From contig LVBW01000008.1 in NCBI GenBank assembly GCA_001604585.1, positions 20,146 to 84,145 of the forward strand: a stretch of DNA of 64,000 nucleotides. Direction: 5' to 3'. A program made the translations under genes and the position numbers. Positions 27,751 through 36,570 of the stretch are shown piece after piece (the stretch's first letter is position 1; every line of letters starts with the position of its first letter). Origin of the DNA: Puniceicoccales bacterium Verruco_02 (lineage in GTDB: Bacteria; Verrucomicrobiota; Verrucomicrobiia; Opitutales; Oceanipulchritudinaceae). Under the pieces are notes generated by a model. That model saw nothing but the letters and a program-made list of their open reading frames with translations. It ran no database searches and was not told the origin of the DNA.

Positions 27751-29328
27751 TCAAAACAGTGAGAAATCTGCGAACACGGTAGCATTGTTCCGTGCCGTCC
27801 AAACTTTGTCTGGAAAATTGCGAATGAGCACCAGTCCGCTGTGCCGTTCTTTTTCCATGTCCGGCTCGGGGTTTGTGAGAAAATCGTCCTCGTAGCCCGT
27901 CCCAGGGTCTTCGACCATGAGGCGCACAGTGCGGGCCGCAGGGCTGTAATGGATGTGAAAGCGGGCCTTGAGAACCCGCAGCCTAGAGCAGCCATGCCGA
28001 AGGGCGTTGAGCAGGGCCTCGCGCGCTGTGATGAGTAGAGCGTAGAGCTTGTCCTCGCCTAGGCTGGGAACAGCGTATGCCACACTGCGAGCCCAGTAAT
28101 CCTCGATGGCGTCGATCTCCTTTTCGGAGTCTCCGGGGTAGTCCTCCATCAGGACGGGGAAAAATGAGCCTTCGGCACAGTCGTCCATGCGCAGGCGAAC
28201 GAGCATTATGTCGTCGTCGGCATCGGCCAGAAGCTCCTCGCGCTGCGCCTCGCTGGCCTGAGAGATGCGGCAGGCGAGGGCCAGCGCGCTGATGCGGCGG
28301 GCACGGGCAAAGTCCTCAAGCCCGTCGCTGTAACAGAGTAGCGAGCAGCCCCGTGTGCAGTCCACATACTCGATGTAAGTTTCCGGATCTTCGTAAAGGC
28401 CGAGCGGGCAGTTGCCGCTGCCAAGCGTACGGCTTGTGGCATCGGCTCTTGTCAGGACTGGTGGGGGAAGGCCGTTGTTGTGGAACCTAAGCCTTCCGCG
28501 GCTCTTGTCCAACTCCATGAACATGGCGCATACAGAGGCCTCGGGGGCCATGTCCATGCTGTCGCCAAGCTCGCGATCGTTCCACTTTTCCAGAAGGAAG
28601 CTGTTTACCTCCCGCATCATGTCCAAAGAGCTGAGCGCGCCTCGGGCCATGCCGTGCACTGCGCCGTGGAAAAATGCCGATATGTAGGCCGCGTCAAGGT
28701 TATGCCCTGCCACGTCGGCAAGGATGAGCAATGTGCCCCCGTCCTGGCGGGTGTGACAGGAGACAAAGTCTCCACCCGCCTGATGCATCGGCCGGGAGAC
28801 AAAATTGACCCAAGGCAAATCCCGTATGCCTGTGATGCGCAGCATGTAACCCTGCACAACGCCCACCTGCTTCACATCGTGCTCGGCACGGGCACGGCGG
28901 CGCGAGATGCGCGTCTGGCGGACGCCGTGCGCAAGGGCCTGCCCGAGTAGATCCATCTGCACGGGCTTGCGCAATACGTCCACGGCTCCCTCGCGAATCA
29001 TTGCGGACACGTCCTCGTGGCTAGCGTAGCCGGTGTTGACAATAATTGACAAATCCCCGTCGAAGTGGCGCAGCCAACGCAATAGGTCCAAACCGCTGCG
29101 ACCGGGCATTTTGTAGTCGCTTAGCACGCATTGGAAAGTGTGCGTGCCCTGACGGGTCAGGATGCCCTCGGCCTCGTCCACATTGGATGCCACCGTCACC
29201 TCGTAGCCGAAGGTCGATACCACAGTCTGCAACATCTCCAAGAGGGCCAGCTCGTCGTCGATGATGAGGACATGGTCCACCGGCCTGCTAACTCGGGCAA
29301 CCTGCCTGCCGTCTGGTGTCAGAAACAT
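27751..29328 (-). CDS. Response regulator fused to PP2C phosphatase and RsbW-like kinase domain (HsbR/CrsR-like)
   Basis: Three domains in 525 residues, using the ATG at 29328; the track start is a TTG at 29367. REC domain (about 17-135): acidic pair Asp24/Asp25, phosphoacceptor Asp71 in LSDYKMPG, Lys121, so it looks fully functional. SpoIIE-type PP2C phosphatase (about 160-385): metal motifs GGDF, LADVAGHN and DDDIMLVRL. HATPase_c domain of the RsbW type (about 420-525): N box REALLNALRHG, G1 DPGTGYED, G2 HSGLVLI. A phosphorelay input would thus set the balance between dephosphorylating and phosphorylating the STAS protein encoded next. Known relatives are HsbR and CrsR, which act on an STAS partner to control sigma factor or motility outputs. 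It heads the pilus locus. Confidence 0.88.
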   Translation of the reverse strand: MFLTPDGRQVARVSRPVDHVLIIDDELALLEMLQTVVSTFGYEVTVASNVDEAEGILTRQGTHTFQCVLSDYKMPGRSGLDLLRWLRHFDGDLSIIVNTGYASHEDVSAMIREGAVDVLRKPVQMDLLGQALAHGVRQTRISRRRARAEHDVKQVGVVQGYMLRITGIRDLPWVNFVSRPMHQAGGDFVSCHTRQDGGTLLILADVAGHNLDAAYISAFFHGAVHGMARGALSSLDMMREVNSFLLEKWNDRELGDSMDMAPEASVCAMFMELDKSRGRLRFHNNGLPPPVLTRADATSRTLGSGNCPLGLYEDPETYIEYVDCTRGCSLLCYSDGLEDFARARRISALALACRISQASEAQREELLADADDDIMLVRLRMDDCAEGSFFPVLMEDYPGDSEKEIDAIEDYWARSVAYAVPSLGEDKLYALLITAREALLNALRHGCSRLRVLKARFHIHYSPAARTVRLMVEDPGTGYEDDFLTNPEPDMEKERHSGLVLIRNFPDKVWTARNNATVFADFSLF

Positions 29329-29796
29329 ATGCTGGAGAAAATGGATAAGGGGGCAAACACCGACCAAGGGGGAGGGGGGAGCGGATACTCGCAGAAACGC
29401 GGCGCATATGAGGCGGCGAGTCTCAAGCGCTCACACAACTATGAGCATACTCGGACGAAGGCAACACCTTATAAAGGCCCACTCTGCAAACTTGCTTGGA
29501 AATGGCAATAGACAGCCCCCTTCACTGCACCTAAGTTCAGGTATTGCAGGGGGTGGAATCATCGTACATTCTACGACCTGAACAAAGCCCGCACCCCATC
29601 CTCTCATCAGGCCCAATTGTAACAAAGTGTCTCATCCGGAAATAAGGTCTTGCACCTAGACGGACCCTTAATACTATCTCAAGGCAAACTGCCTGCGCCA
29701 CCCCACCCCGACCGAGGCCAGCAACAAGACGCCCTGTACCGAAATCATTGATAATCATTCAGAAGGGCGATAATCCCGAAGACAGGAACCATAGCC
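29329..29796. other. Divergent intergenic region between the partner-switch operon and the coiled-coil gene
   Basis: About 430-470 bases with no credible ORF, serving two divergent transcripts. The half near the plus-strand gene has the promoter candidate listed separately. The first 40 bases can be read as an N-terminal extension of the REC-PP2C protein if the TTG at 29367 is used. A TGATAATCATT string near 29748 is only half of a Fur-like palindrome. Confidence 0.45.
29650..29677 (+). promoter_or_regulatory. Candidate sigma-70-type promoter for the coiled-coil gene
   Basis: TTGCAC (29650-29655) and TACTAT (29672-29677) are separated by 16 bases, about 120 bases before the ATG. The -10 element matches only four of six consensus positions, so this is a weak call. 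Confidence 0.3.
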
Positions 29797-32700
29797 ATGT
29801 CCCCAAAGAAGATACTCGTCCTGAAGCAAGACGCCACCGTAAGAAAACTGCTCAGTCTTCTTTTTTCGGACCGTGGCTGTGTCCTAAGCTGCCATGCAGA
29901 GCTTGAAAGCGCCCTTTCCGCCATAGCCGCCCAGCCACAAGATCTTTGCATAGTGGACCTTTGCGAAGGTGACGACAAGCTGGCATGGGTACGCGCCGTC
30001 AAGGACAAGACACCCGGGGTGCCCGTTGTAATAGTATCCTCGCGCCTTGACCTTCGCACTGCGGTGGAGGCAATGCGCCTTGGAATAGCAGACAGCCAGT
30101 ACGACGATCTGGACATAGGCGAGTTTTCCGGGACCATATCGGGCCTACTTGGAATAGCCAAAAACGACTTCATAAGCCCCGAGGAACTCAAGTCGCTTAC
30201 GCGCATCTTCGGCGCTGCACACAGCAATGCGGAGTATTCCCCGCGCCAGCGCAACAAAACCCTTGTCGAAAGCGGAGCGAACGCCGAGCAGATGGCCGCC
30301 GTCCGCAAAGAGGCAGAGGCCCTTCTGGCCCGCCTGCAAAGCGACAGGGCCAGCCTCCAGAACAAGGAGGCGGAGCTGACCCGCTTGCAGCGCGAACTAG
30401 ACAGCGCCAAGGAGCTGTGGACAACGCGCGAGGCAGAGATAGAGCAAGTCGAAAAACAGGCCAACGAACGCATACTTGCCCTGCGCGAGGAGCAGAAGGC
30501 ACTGGGCGGACAGCAAGACCGCCTTACAGAGCGCATCGCAAAGCTCGGCCTCGAAAACAAGACCCTTTCCCAGCAGCGCGACGGCCTTCAGGCCCGCACC
30601 GAGAAACTCAAGGCCGAGGTGGAGGCCCAGTCTGTAGCCGTTCAGGAACTGGAAGCACGGCAAGCCAAGGCCCAGAGCGCACTGGACGAAATCGAAAAGC
30701 GCCAGAAAGCCATCGACGAAGAGCGCCGCCAGCATCAGGAAGCCCTCGCCAAGCTCAAGAACGAGGAGCAACTCTGCGCCGTGCGCCTAGCAGAGTTTCA
30801 GGAACAAATGCAGGCCTCCCGCCGCGAGCTTGAGGCCGAGACGCGCAAACGCGCGCAGGAACTAGTCTCCCGCGAGAGCGCACTTGCCAAGGCCCTCGAA
30901 GAGGTGAAACGACGCGAGGAAGAGGTCAGCAAGGCCGAAGTTCGCAAGATAGAGGCCGAGCAGGCCCTCAAGAAGCTGGCCCAGGAAAGCGAACTTATAG
31001 AAGTTGAGCGCATCAGCCTGAGCGAGGAAACCGTCCGCCTGCGCAAACAGCAGCAGGAATTTGAAGCGGTGCGCAAGGCCTTCGATCAGCAAAAGGCCAT
31101 GAGCGAGGCCGAACTGGAAGCCGCGAACGCAGAGCTAAAGTCCGCCCGCGAGAAGTTTGAAAAAATACAGGCCCAGTTCGAAAACGACCGCCACAGCGCC
31201 CTTGCCGACCTGAAGGCCCAGAACAAGGCCATCTTCGAGGAAAGTGCAAAACTCGAAGCCACCCGCAAAGCCTTCGCACAGGAGCAGGAAATTATCCGTG
31301 CCGAGTTCGAGGCACGCACTCAGGCCCAGCGCAAGGAAAACGCCGAAGAGCGCAAGATAATCGAGGAAGAGGAGCAGCGCATCCAGCAACTGGCCAAAGA
31401 TCAGGAAGCAAACCGCCTCCTGCTAGACACCCAGCGCGAGGAACAGCAGCAGCGCGAAAAGACCCTCTCGCAAGCCGAGGAAGACTTTGCCACCCGCGAG
31501 CTGGAGCTTGCGCAAAAGGAAAAGAACAACGCCCAGCAACAGCGCGAACTGGACCGCCGCCAGAGCGACTTTGAACAGCAGCGCCGCAAATACGAAGAAG
31601 AGCTATCCGAACGCGAAACAACGCTCCAAATAGAACAGGGCGAACTCAAGCGCCGTGCCGAGACGCTCTTTGCGCAGGAAATGGACCTGCAACAGCGCGA
31701 AGCCCTCGTGGCCGACCTAGACGCGCGCAAGGCCGGTGCCGAAAGAGCCATCGCCCAGCTGGAACAGCAGCGTAGCCTGCTCGAAATTGAAAGGGCCAGC
31801 TTCGAAGACGAAGTAAAGAGCTTCAACCAGCGCCAACAGGCCCTCGCCGCCGAGCGCAAAGCCTTCGAAAACGAGCGCGAAATAGCCAACGCCGAACTGG
31901 AAGCTGCCCGCGCCGAAATCGAGGCCGAAAAGGCGGGCATAGACAAGCGCCGCCAGCGCCTTGAGGAAGACCGCCACGCGGCCCTAGCCCAGCTTAAAGA
32001 GCAGAACAGGAAATTTGCCGAACAGGCCGAACAGCTCGAAGCCGAACGCACGGACTTCCAACTGCGCAGGACAAAAGAAACTGCCGAGTGGGAAGAGCGC
32101 GTGCAGGTGGAGACGCTTGAACTGACGGGACTACGCGAGAGCGCCACACGCAAGCAGGCCGAGGCAGAGGAAATCCTCAAGCGCATGAACAAGGAACGCG
32201 CCCTGTTCGAAGTGCAGGCCGAGGAACACCACGCCCGAGAACAACACATCACCGAAACCGAAGCCCGACTGGCCGAGGAAAAGAAGAAGCTGGCCGAGGA
32301 CAAGACCCGCGCCGAGGAACGCGCCGCCAAGATAGAGCAGCAGATAGCCGAGTTCTCCCGCCAGCGCCGCGAGATGGAAATGTCCCTCATCGACAGGGAA
32401 ACTGGCATCGCCGTACGCGAAAAGGGCCTTGGAGAGCGCGAAAACGCCCTTCAGCACCTTGCCAAGGAAATTGCCGAAGGTCAGCAGAGACTCGAAGCCA
32501 TCGACAAGCGCCAGAACGAGATACACGATCAGATGGTCGCCCTCGAAAGAAAGCGCAAAGACATCGAGGAAGAGAACAAGAAGCTGAAAGTCGAAGTCGA
32601 AAAGCTCGAACAACGCCGCGAAATCTTTGACAAAGCCTGCCGCGACTTTGAAAACAGCCGCGAAAAGAAGCTCTTGGAAATCGAGTCCGAACGCGAGATG

Positions 32701-33420
32701 ACAAAGAACCGCGCCCGCGACCTCGAAGCGCGCGAGAAAAAGAACGAGAAGGAGCGTCATGAGCTGGAAAACATGATGGACACCTTCAAGCAGGACCGTC
32801 TGCATCTGGACCAGGAACTGAAGAGTTTCGAAATCCGCCGCAAGGATCAGGAAAAGGAACTCTGGAAACTCCGTGGCGACATCGAGCAGGAACGCGCCGA
32901 GCTGGAAAAGGAACGCGCACGCATCGACAACGAGCGCAAGGAGATACAGGAATCCTCCATGAAGGCTCTCGAAACCGAGAAACGCATACGCGAGGAACAG
33001 GCCGTACTGCGCCGCCAGAAGCTCGACCACCTGAAAAAAGCTCAGGAACTGGCCGAGGAGAGCGATCAGATCTCGCAGGCACAGGCCCGCATAGCCAAGG
33101 AACAGCGCGAGTTGGAAGCTCTCAAGGCAGACGCGGACAGTATCTTCGAAGCCAAGAAGGACGAACTGCGCAGGGAAATGGCGCAGGAGGTGGAAGCTTC
33201 GCTCGAAGCACGCAAGCGCAAGATCGAGGAACAGCTCGACGAGCTGGAAGCCACCAAGAAGGAAATCGCCCATCAGCAGAAAAAGCTCATCGAAGAGAGC
33301 CGACGCCTCTTGGAGCGCGAGGAAGCGGTCGTGCAGATGGAGGACAACCTGCGCGCCTCCGGCAAGAGCGGAAACTCCGGCGAAAAGCCCGGTGGTGGCA
33401 AGCTCAACGCCGCAGGATAG
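29797..33420 (+). CDS. Pseudo-receiver plus giant coiled-coil protein (FrzS/AglZ-like architecture)
   Basis: A 1207-residue protein. Residues 1 to about 122 form a CheY-like receiver (KKILVLKQDATVRKLLSLLFSDRGC...LCIVDLCEGDD...VPVVIVSSR). The candidate phospho-Asp in IVDLCEG is kept, but the acidic pair is reduced to KQD and the conserved Lys-Pro is missing (IADSQYDDLDI). It therefore looks like a pseudo-receiver. From about residue 155 to 1175 the sequence is almost uninterrupted Glu/Lys/Arg/Gln/Ala-rich coiled coil, with a short Gly/Ser/Lys tail. Myxococcus FrzS and AglZ have exactly this architecture and act as polar motility regulators, FrzS for type IV pilus motility. The gene is divergent from the pilus operon. 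AGGAA lies upstream of the ATG. Similarity may be architectural only. Confidence 0.82.
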   Translation: MSPKKILVLKQDATVRKLLSLLFSDRGCVLSCHAELESALSAIAAQPQDLCIVDLCEGDDKLAWVRAVKDKTPGVPVVIVSSRLDLRTAVEAMRLGIADSQYDDLDIGEFSGTISGLLGIAKNDFISPEELKSLTRIFGAAHSNAEYSPRQRNKTLVESGANAEQMAAVRKEAEALLARLQSDRASLQNKEAELTRLQRELDSAKELWTTREAEIEQVEKQANERILALREEQKALGGQQDRLTERIAKLGLENKTLSQQRDGLQARTEKLKAEVEAQSVAVQELEARQAKAQSALDEIEKRQKAIDEERRQHQEALAKLKNEEQLCAVRLAEFQEQMQASRRELEAETRKRAQELVSRESALAKALEEVKRREEEVSKAEVRKIEAEQALKKLAQESELIEVERISLSEETVRLRKQQQEFEAVRKAFDQQKAMSEAELEAANAELKSAREKFEKIQAQFENDRHSALADLKAQNKAIFEESAKLEATRKAFAQEQEIIRAEFEARTQAQRKENAEERKIIEEEEQRIQQLAKDQEANRLLLDTQREEQQQREKTLSQAEEDFATRELELAQKEKNNAQQQRELDRRQSDFEQQRRKYEEELSERETTLQIEQGELKRRAETLFAQEMDLQQREALVADLDARKAGAERAIAQLEQQRSLLEIERASFEDEVKSFNQRQQALAAERKAFENEREIANAELEAARAEIEAEKAGIDKRRQRLEEDRHAALAQLKEQNRKFAEQAEQLEAERTDFQLRRTKETAEWEERVQVETLELTGLRESATRKQAEAEEILKRMNKERALFEVQAEEHHAREQHITETEARLAEEKKKLAEDKTRAEERAAKIEQQIAEFSRQRREMEMSLIDRETGIAVREKGLGERENALQHLAKEIAEGQQRLEAIDKRQNEIHDQMVALERKRKDIEEENKKLKVEVEKLEQRREIFDKACRDFENSREKKLLEIESEREMTKNRARDLEAREKKNEKERHELENMMDTFKQDRLHLDQELKSFEIRRKDQEKELWKLRGDIEQERAELEKERARIDNERKEIQESSMKALETEKRIREEQAVLRRQKLDHLKKAQELAEESDQISQAQARIAKEQRELEALKADADSIFEAKKDELRREMAQEVEASLEARKRKIEEQLDELEATKKEIAHQQKKLIEESRRLLEREEAVVQMEDNLRASGKSGNSGEKPGGGKLNAAG

Positions 33421-33594
33421 CCGCAAGAGCCTTGCAGGGCCATATCTTGGCATCGTGGCTGCGCATACACAGATGCGGCAAAGTGGCCCGTACTCACGTA
33501 TAGACAGCCGCGTCATTACATTCGCGCTTCCCTTTTGCCGCCGTTTCTGCGCGAATAGACGGCTTTCCATTCAAAGGGACACAAAATATCCACA

Positions 33595-33894
33595 ATGCCG
33601 ACAGAACTTAACAGCCGCCAACGCGCCCGTATGCGCGGACTGGCCATGAACCTAAAAAGCCTTGCAAGCATAGGCCGTCAGGGACTCACCCCCGGCGCCA
33701 TCCGCGAGATAAGCTCTGCCCTAGACCGCGACGAGCTGATAAAGGTGCGCGTAACAGCGGACGAGCGCGAGGCGCGGGCCGCCCTGATGGAGGAAATCGC
33801 CACCCAGACCGGAGCCTGCCTCTGCGGAGCCACGGGCAACACTGCCGTGTACTTCCGCCCATCAGACAAAAAGCTCATCTCGCCCGGCGACTGA
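33595..33894 (+). CDS. yhbY: YhbY/CRS1-YhbY (CRM) domain RNA-binding protein
   Basis: A 99-residue protein consisting of one CRM domain. The family pattern is clear: LNSRQRARMRGLAMNLKSLASIGRQGLTPGAIREISSAL, then ELIKVRV and a GNTAVYFRPSDKK strand near the end. In E. coli YhbY associates with pre-50S ribosomal particles, and the fold binds RNA through a GxxG loop, here GRQG. It is followed after 7 bases by the dus gene, so the two RNA-related genes form a small operon. It is unrelated to the pilus genes as far as I can tell. Confidence 0.9.
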   Translation: MPTELNSRQRARMRGLAMNLKSLASIGRQGLTPGAIREISSALDRDELIKVRVTADEREARAALMEEIATQTGACLCGATGNTAVYFRPSDKKLISPGD

Positions 33895-33901
33895 TAGTTC
33901 C

Positions 33902-34969
33902 ATGCCCCTTGCCCTGCCAGCGCAGATAACCCCCGGTCAGCCGCCGACGGCACTGGCCCCGATGCAGGACATAACAGGCGCCAGCTTCATGCGCCTGCTG
34001 GGCCGCTGCGGGCCGCCAGACTACTACTTTACCGAGTATTACAGGGTTCACGAAAGCTCTCGCCTCGATGTGGACATCGCGCGAGCGATCGAACTCAACG
34101 ACACGGGCCGCCCCATATTCGCCCAGCTGATAGGCGAAGACCCCTTCCACATGGGCCGTGCCGCGCGGGAACTGGCCCGCCTGCCCATCGCGGGCATAGA
34201 CCTTAACCTCGGCTGTCCGGCCCCAAAGGTTTACCGCAAGAACGTGGGCGGGGGTCTATTGCGCGACCCTGCGCAGGTGGACCGCATACTGGCAGTGCTT
34301 AGAGAGGAAAGCCCGGGCACTCTGAGCGTCAAGATGCGCTACGGCTTTGATGGAGATGAGAACTTCGACACTTTCATGGAAATGTTCGCCCGGCACAGTG
34401 TGGACCTTGTCAGCCTGCACGCCCGCAGCGTCCGCCAGCTATACCGCGGCAGCCCGGACTACTCCTACATCGCGCGTGCTGTGAATGCCCTGCCCTGCCC
34501 GGTCCTAGCCAACGGGGATCTATCAAGTGCGGAAAAGGCCGCCGCTGTCTTGGCACAAAGCGAGGCACACGGCGCGATGATAGGCCGCCCGGCGGTGCGT
34601 AACCCTTGGATATTCCGCCAGTTCCGAGAACTTAAGGCAGGTGGGGAAGTCTTCCGCCCGACTCTGGCCGACGTGCGCTCATACATCGAGCTTCTCTGGG
34701 AAGTGACCGACGAGCCGGGTCTTTCAGACGACAAGCACATCCCGCGCATGAAAAAGCTGCTCAACTTTGTGGCTCTGGGCGTGGACGGAGAGGGGGCCTT
34801 CCTGCGGGCGATGCGCCTCTCGGCGAGCGGTGCGGAACTGATGGCAATCTGCGACGAGCACCTTGTGAACAAGGGGCGCTCCGCCCTACCCTTCGCGCCA
34901 GACGCCCACCCGAACCTGATAGCAAGGCCCAACCACGAAGGCCCGCTGGAAGATAGCTGCGAGGGCTGA
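33902..34969 (+). CDS. dus: tRNA-dihydrouridine synthase (Dus family)
   Basis: A 355-residue FMN-dependent enzyme that reduces uridines in the tRNA D-loop. Seen motifs: N-terminal LAPMQDITGASFM (FMN-binding loop of the TIM barrel), catalytic Cys105 in DLNLGCPAPKVYRKNVGGGLL, VKMRYG, LHARSVRQLY and NGDLSS, and the C-terminal MKKLLNF helical domain. The HAR in place of the usual HGR at the FMN-binding His region is a small variation. Which Dus subtype this is cannot be decided by eye. It ends 39 bases before the oppositely oriented PP2C gene, with a shared terminator-like hairpin between them. Confidence 0.92.
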   Translation: MPLALPAQITPGQPPTALAPMQDITGASFMRLLGRCGPPDYYFTEYYRVHESSRLDVDIARAIELNDTGRPIFAQLIGEDPFHMGRAARELARLPIAGIDLNLGCPAPKVYRKNVGGGLLRDPAQVDRILAVLREESPGTLSVKMRYGFDGDENFDTFMEMFARHSVDLVSLHARSVRQLYRGSPDYSYIARAVNALPCPVLANGDLSSAEKAAAVLAQSEAHGAMIGRPAVRNPWIFRQFRELKAGGEVFRPTLADVRSYIELLWEVTDEPGLSDDKHIPRMKKLLNFVALGVDGEGAFLRAMRLSASGAELMAICDEHLVNKGRSALPFAPDAHPNLIARPNHEGPLEDSCEG

Positions 34970-34983
34970 GAGCCAGACTAAGG

Positions 34984-35002
34984 GGCGGCCAACAGCGCCG
35001 CC
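34984..35002. terminator. Bidirectional hairpin between convergent dus and PP2C genes
   Basis: GGCGGC-CAACAGC-GCCGCC, a 6-base perfect stem with 7-base loop, placed in the 39-base gap between two stop codons. No T-run follows on either strand, so termination here is only plausible. Confidence 0.5.
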
Positions 35003-35008
35003 AACACG

Positions 35009-36445
35009 CTATATATGCTTGATGGTAAGCATTGTAACATCGTCGCCCTGTCCCCTGCCCTCGGAAAAGTACACCACGCGATCGAATATGGTGTGATTTA
35101 TATGCTGGGCCGTGTGGGAGCGAAGCTCCTTGATGGACTCCATCAGACGCAAAGAGCCGTACTGCGCTCCTTGCTGGTTCGATGTCTCGGTAATGCCATC
35201 AGTGTAGAACACCAATATCTCGCCCTTGTCGAAGGGAATGGTCTTCTCTTCCACGACGCGGTCGAAGAGCTTCTCTCCGGCCATACCAAGGGCCATGCCG
35301 TCGGACTCAACAAAGACCGGCTCCATATCCCCATCCGCACCCTTGCGCAGTAGTATGGGTAGCTCGTGCCCGGCGCGGGCTATCGTGACGCAACTCTCGG
35401 CTATGTCCACGATTGCGTACAGCATCGTAACGAACATGTCGCGGCGCATCTCCTCGCGCATTATGGAGTTAAGATCGGAAAGAACGCGTGCTGGCGATAT
35501 GCCGCTGCGGGCCAGATGGCGCAGATTGCTCTGGCAAATGGCCATCAGCAGCGAGGCAGGCACGCCCTTGCCAGAGACATCCGCTATGGCCACGCCCACC
35601 CTGTTCTCGTCGATAATGAACACATCGTAGAGGTCGCCCCCCACCTTCTGTGCGGGCAGATACAGGGCCGCCATGTCAAGAGATGGGCAGCGGGGCATGT
35701 GCTTGGGCAGGAGCATGGACTGTATGCTGCTGGCAAGGGCCAGATCCACGTCCATCTTGTTGCGCTCCAGCTGGGCCTCCATCAGGTCGATGTTGTGAAT
35801 GGCCAGGCCCGCCTGTTCGCCGATGCTAAGGGCCAGCGAGTAGTCGTTCTGGTTGAAAGGCACGCTGTCGGCAGGGTTTGCTATGGCAAGGACCGCAATC
35901 AGGCGCTTTTGAAAGCGGATGGGCACGGCCATGAAGCTGCGCGTGGCAAGCGCCGGATCCTCCATTGGCACAATGCGCGGGTCTGTGGATGCGTCGGCTA
36001 GTAGAACACCATTCCCCGTGGCTGCCACGCTGCCCACTATGCCCTGCCCAACGGCTATGCGTTGGGCACGCAGTATGCCCTCGATGAAGCGGGAGCGGGT
36101 GGAAATTTGCATATTTGTGCCCTTGGGCAAGTGTCCCTGCGGTGGGAACAGGCCCTCGACGGCCACGGCCACAAGCTCCTGCCCGCGTAGCTCGAACACG
36201 CAGGCACTTAGCGCGCCGGTGCTGATGACGGCGGAATGAACCACGCGGCGAAACATCTCCTCGCGCCCCACGCCCTCGCCAATCGCCTCGACAAAGCTGT
36301 GCATGAACTGGAGCAGCATCTGCCGCTCCTGCGCATGAAGTTGCCTCTCCTCCTCCAGTCGCATCACCCAGCGACGCCAACGCATGGCGCACAAAGACGC
36401 CATTAGCGACAGGGAGACAAATACGATCAGAACGGAAATGAGCAT
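35009..36445 (-). CDS. Membrane-anchored GAF-PP2C (RsbU/SpoIIE-type) serine phosphatase
   Basis: A 478-residue protein. Residues 1-22 are a transmembrane helix, followed by a short coiled coil, a GAF sensor domain (about 45-235, ending YSLALSIGEQAGLAIHNIDLMEAQ) and a PP2C domain (about 250-478). The PP2C metal ligands are seen in GGDLYDVF, VAIADVSGKGVPASL, YTDGITE and GQGDDVTML. Such phosphatases dephosphorylate STAS anti-sigma antagonists in response to a signal. The substrate is probably the STAS protein encoded just upstream (126-base gap), or the one at 27.3 kb. There is no kinase gene in this second module. Confidence 0.9.
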   Translation of the reverse strand: MLISVLIVFVSLSLMASLCAMRWRRWVMRLEEERQLHAQERQMLLQFMHSFVEAIGEGVGREEMFRRVVHSAVISTGALSACVFELRGQELVAVAVEGLFPPQGHLPKGTNMQISTRSRFIEGILRAQRIAVGQGIVGSVAATGNGVLLADASTDPRIVPMEDPALATRSFMAVPIRFQKRLIAVLAIANPADSVPFNQNDYSLALSIGEQAGLAIHNIDLMEAQLERNKMDVDLALASSIQSMLLPKHMPRCPSLDMAALYLPAQKVGGDLYDVFIIDENRVGVAIADVSGKGVPASLLMAICQSNLRHLARSGISPARVLSDLNSIMREEMRRDMFVTMLYAIVDIAESCVTIARAGHELPILLRKGADGDMEPVFVESDGMALGMAGEKLFDRVVEEKTIPFDKGEILVFYTDGITETSNQQGAQYGSLRLMESIKELRSHTAQHINHTIFDRVVYFSEGRGQGDDVTMLTIKHI

Positions 36446-36570
36446 ATCGAGGGAGGATGCAAATATACCTCCCCACGCATTGAGTTCAAGACCACTATCC
36501 AGTTGCGAAGCAAGGTTTTGTTTAGAACCCTGACGATGAAATCAACAAATTCCGCAACAAATCTCAACAA

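Noticed and set aside
29745-29765. Fur-box-like TGATAATCATT before the coiled-coil gene
   Set aside because: Only half of the palindrome matches and no iron-related gene is near.
32131-33570. 479-residue minus-strand ORF, and a 335-residue one at 31401-32408
   Set aside because: They are mirror frames of the Glu/Lys-rich coiled-coil gene; Glu and Lys codons read backwards as Leu/Phe/Ser-rich sequence, which gives false long ORFs.
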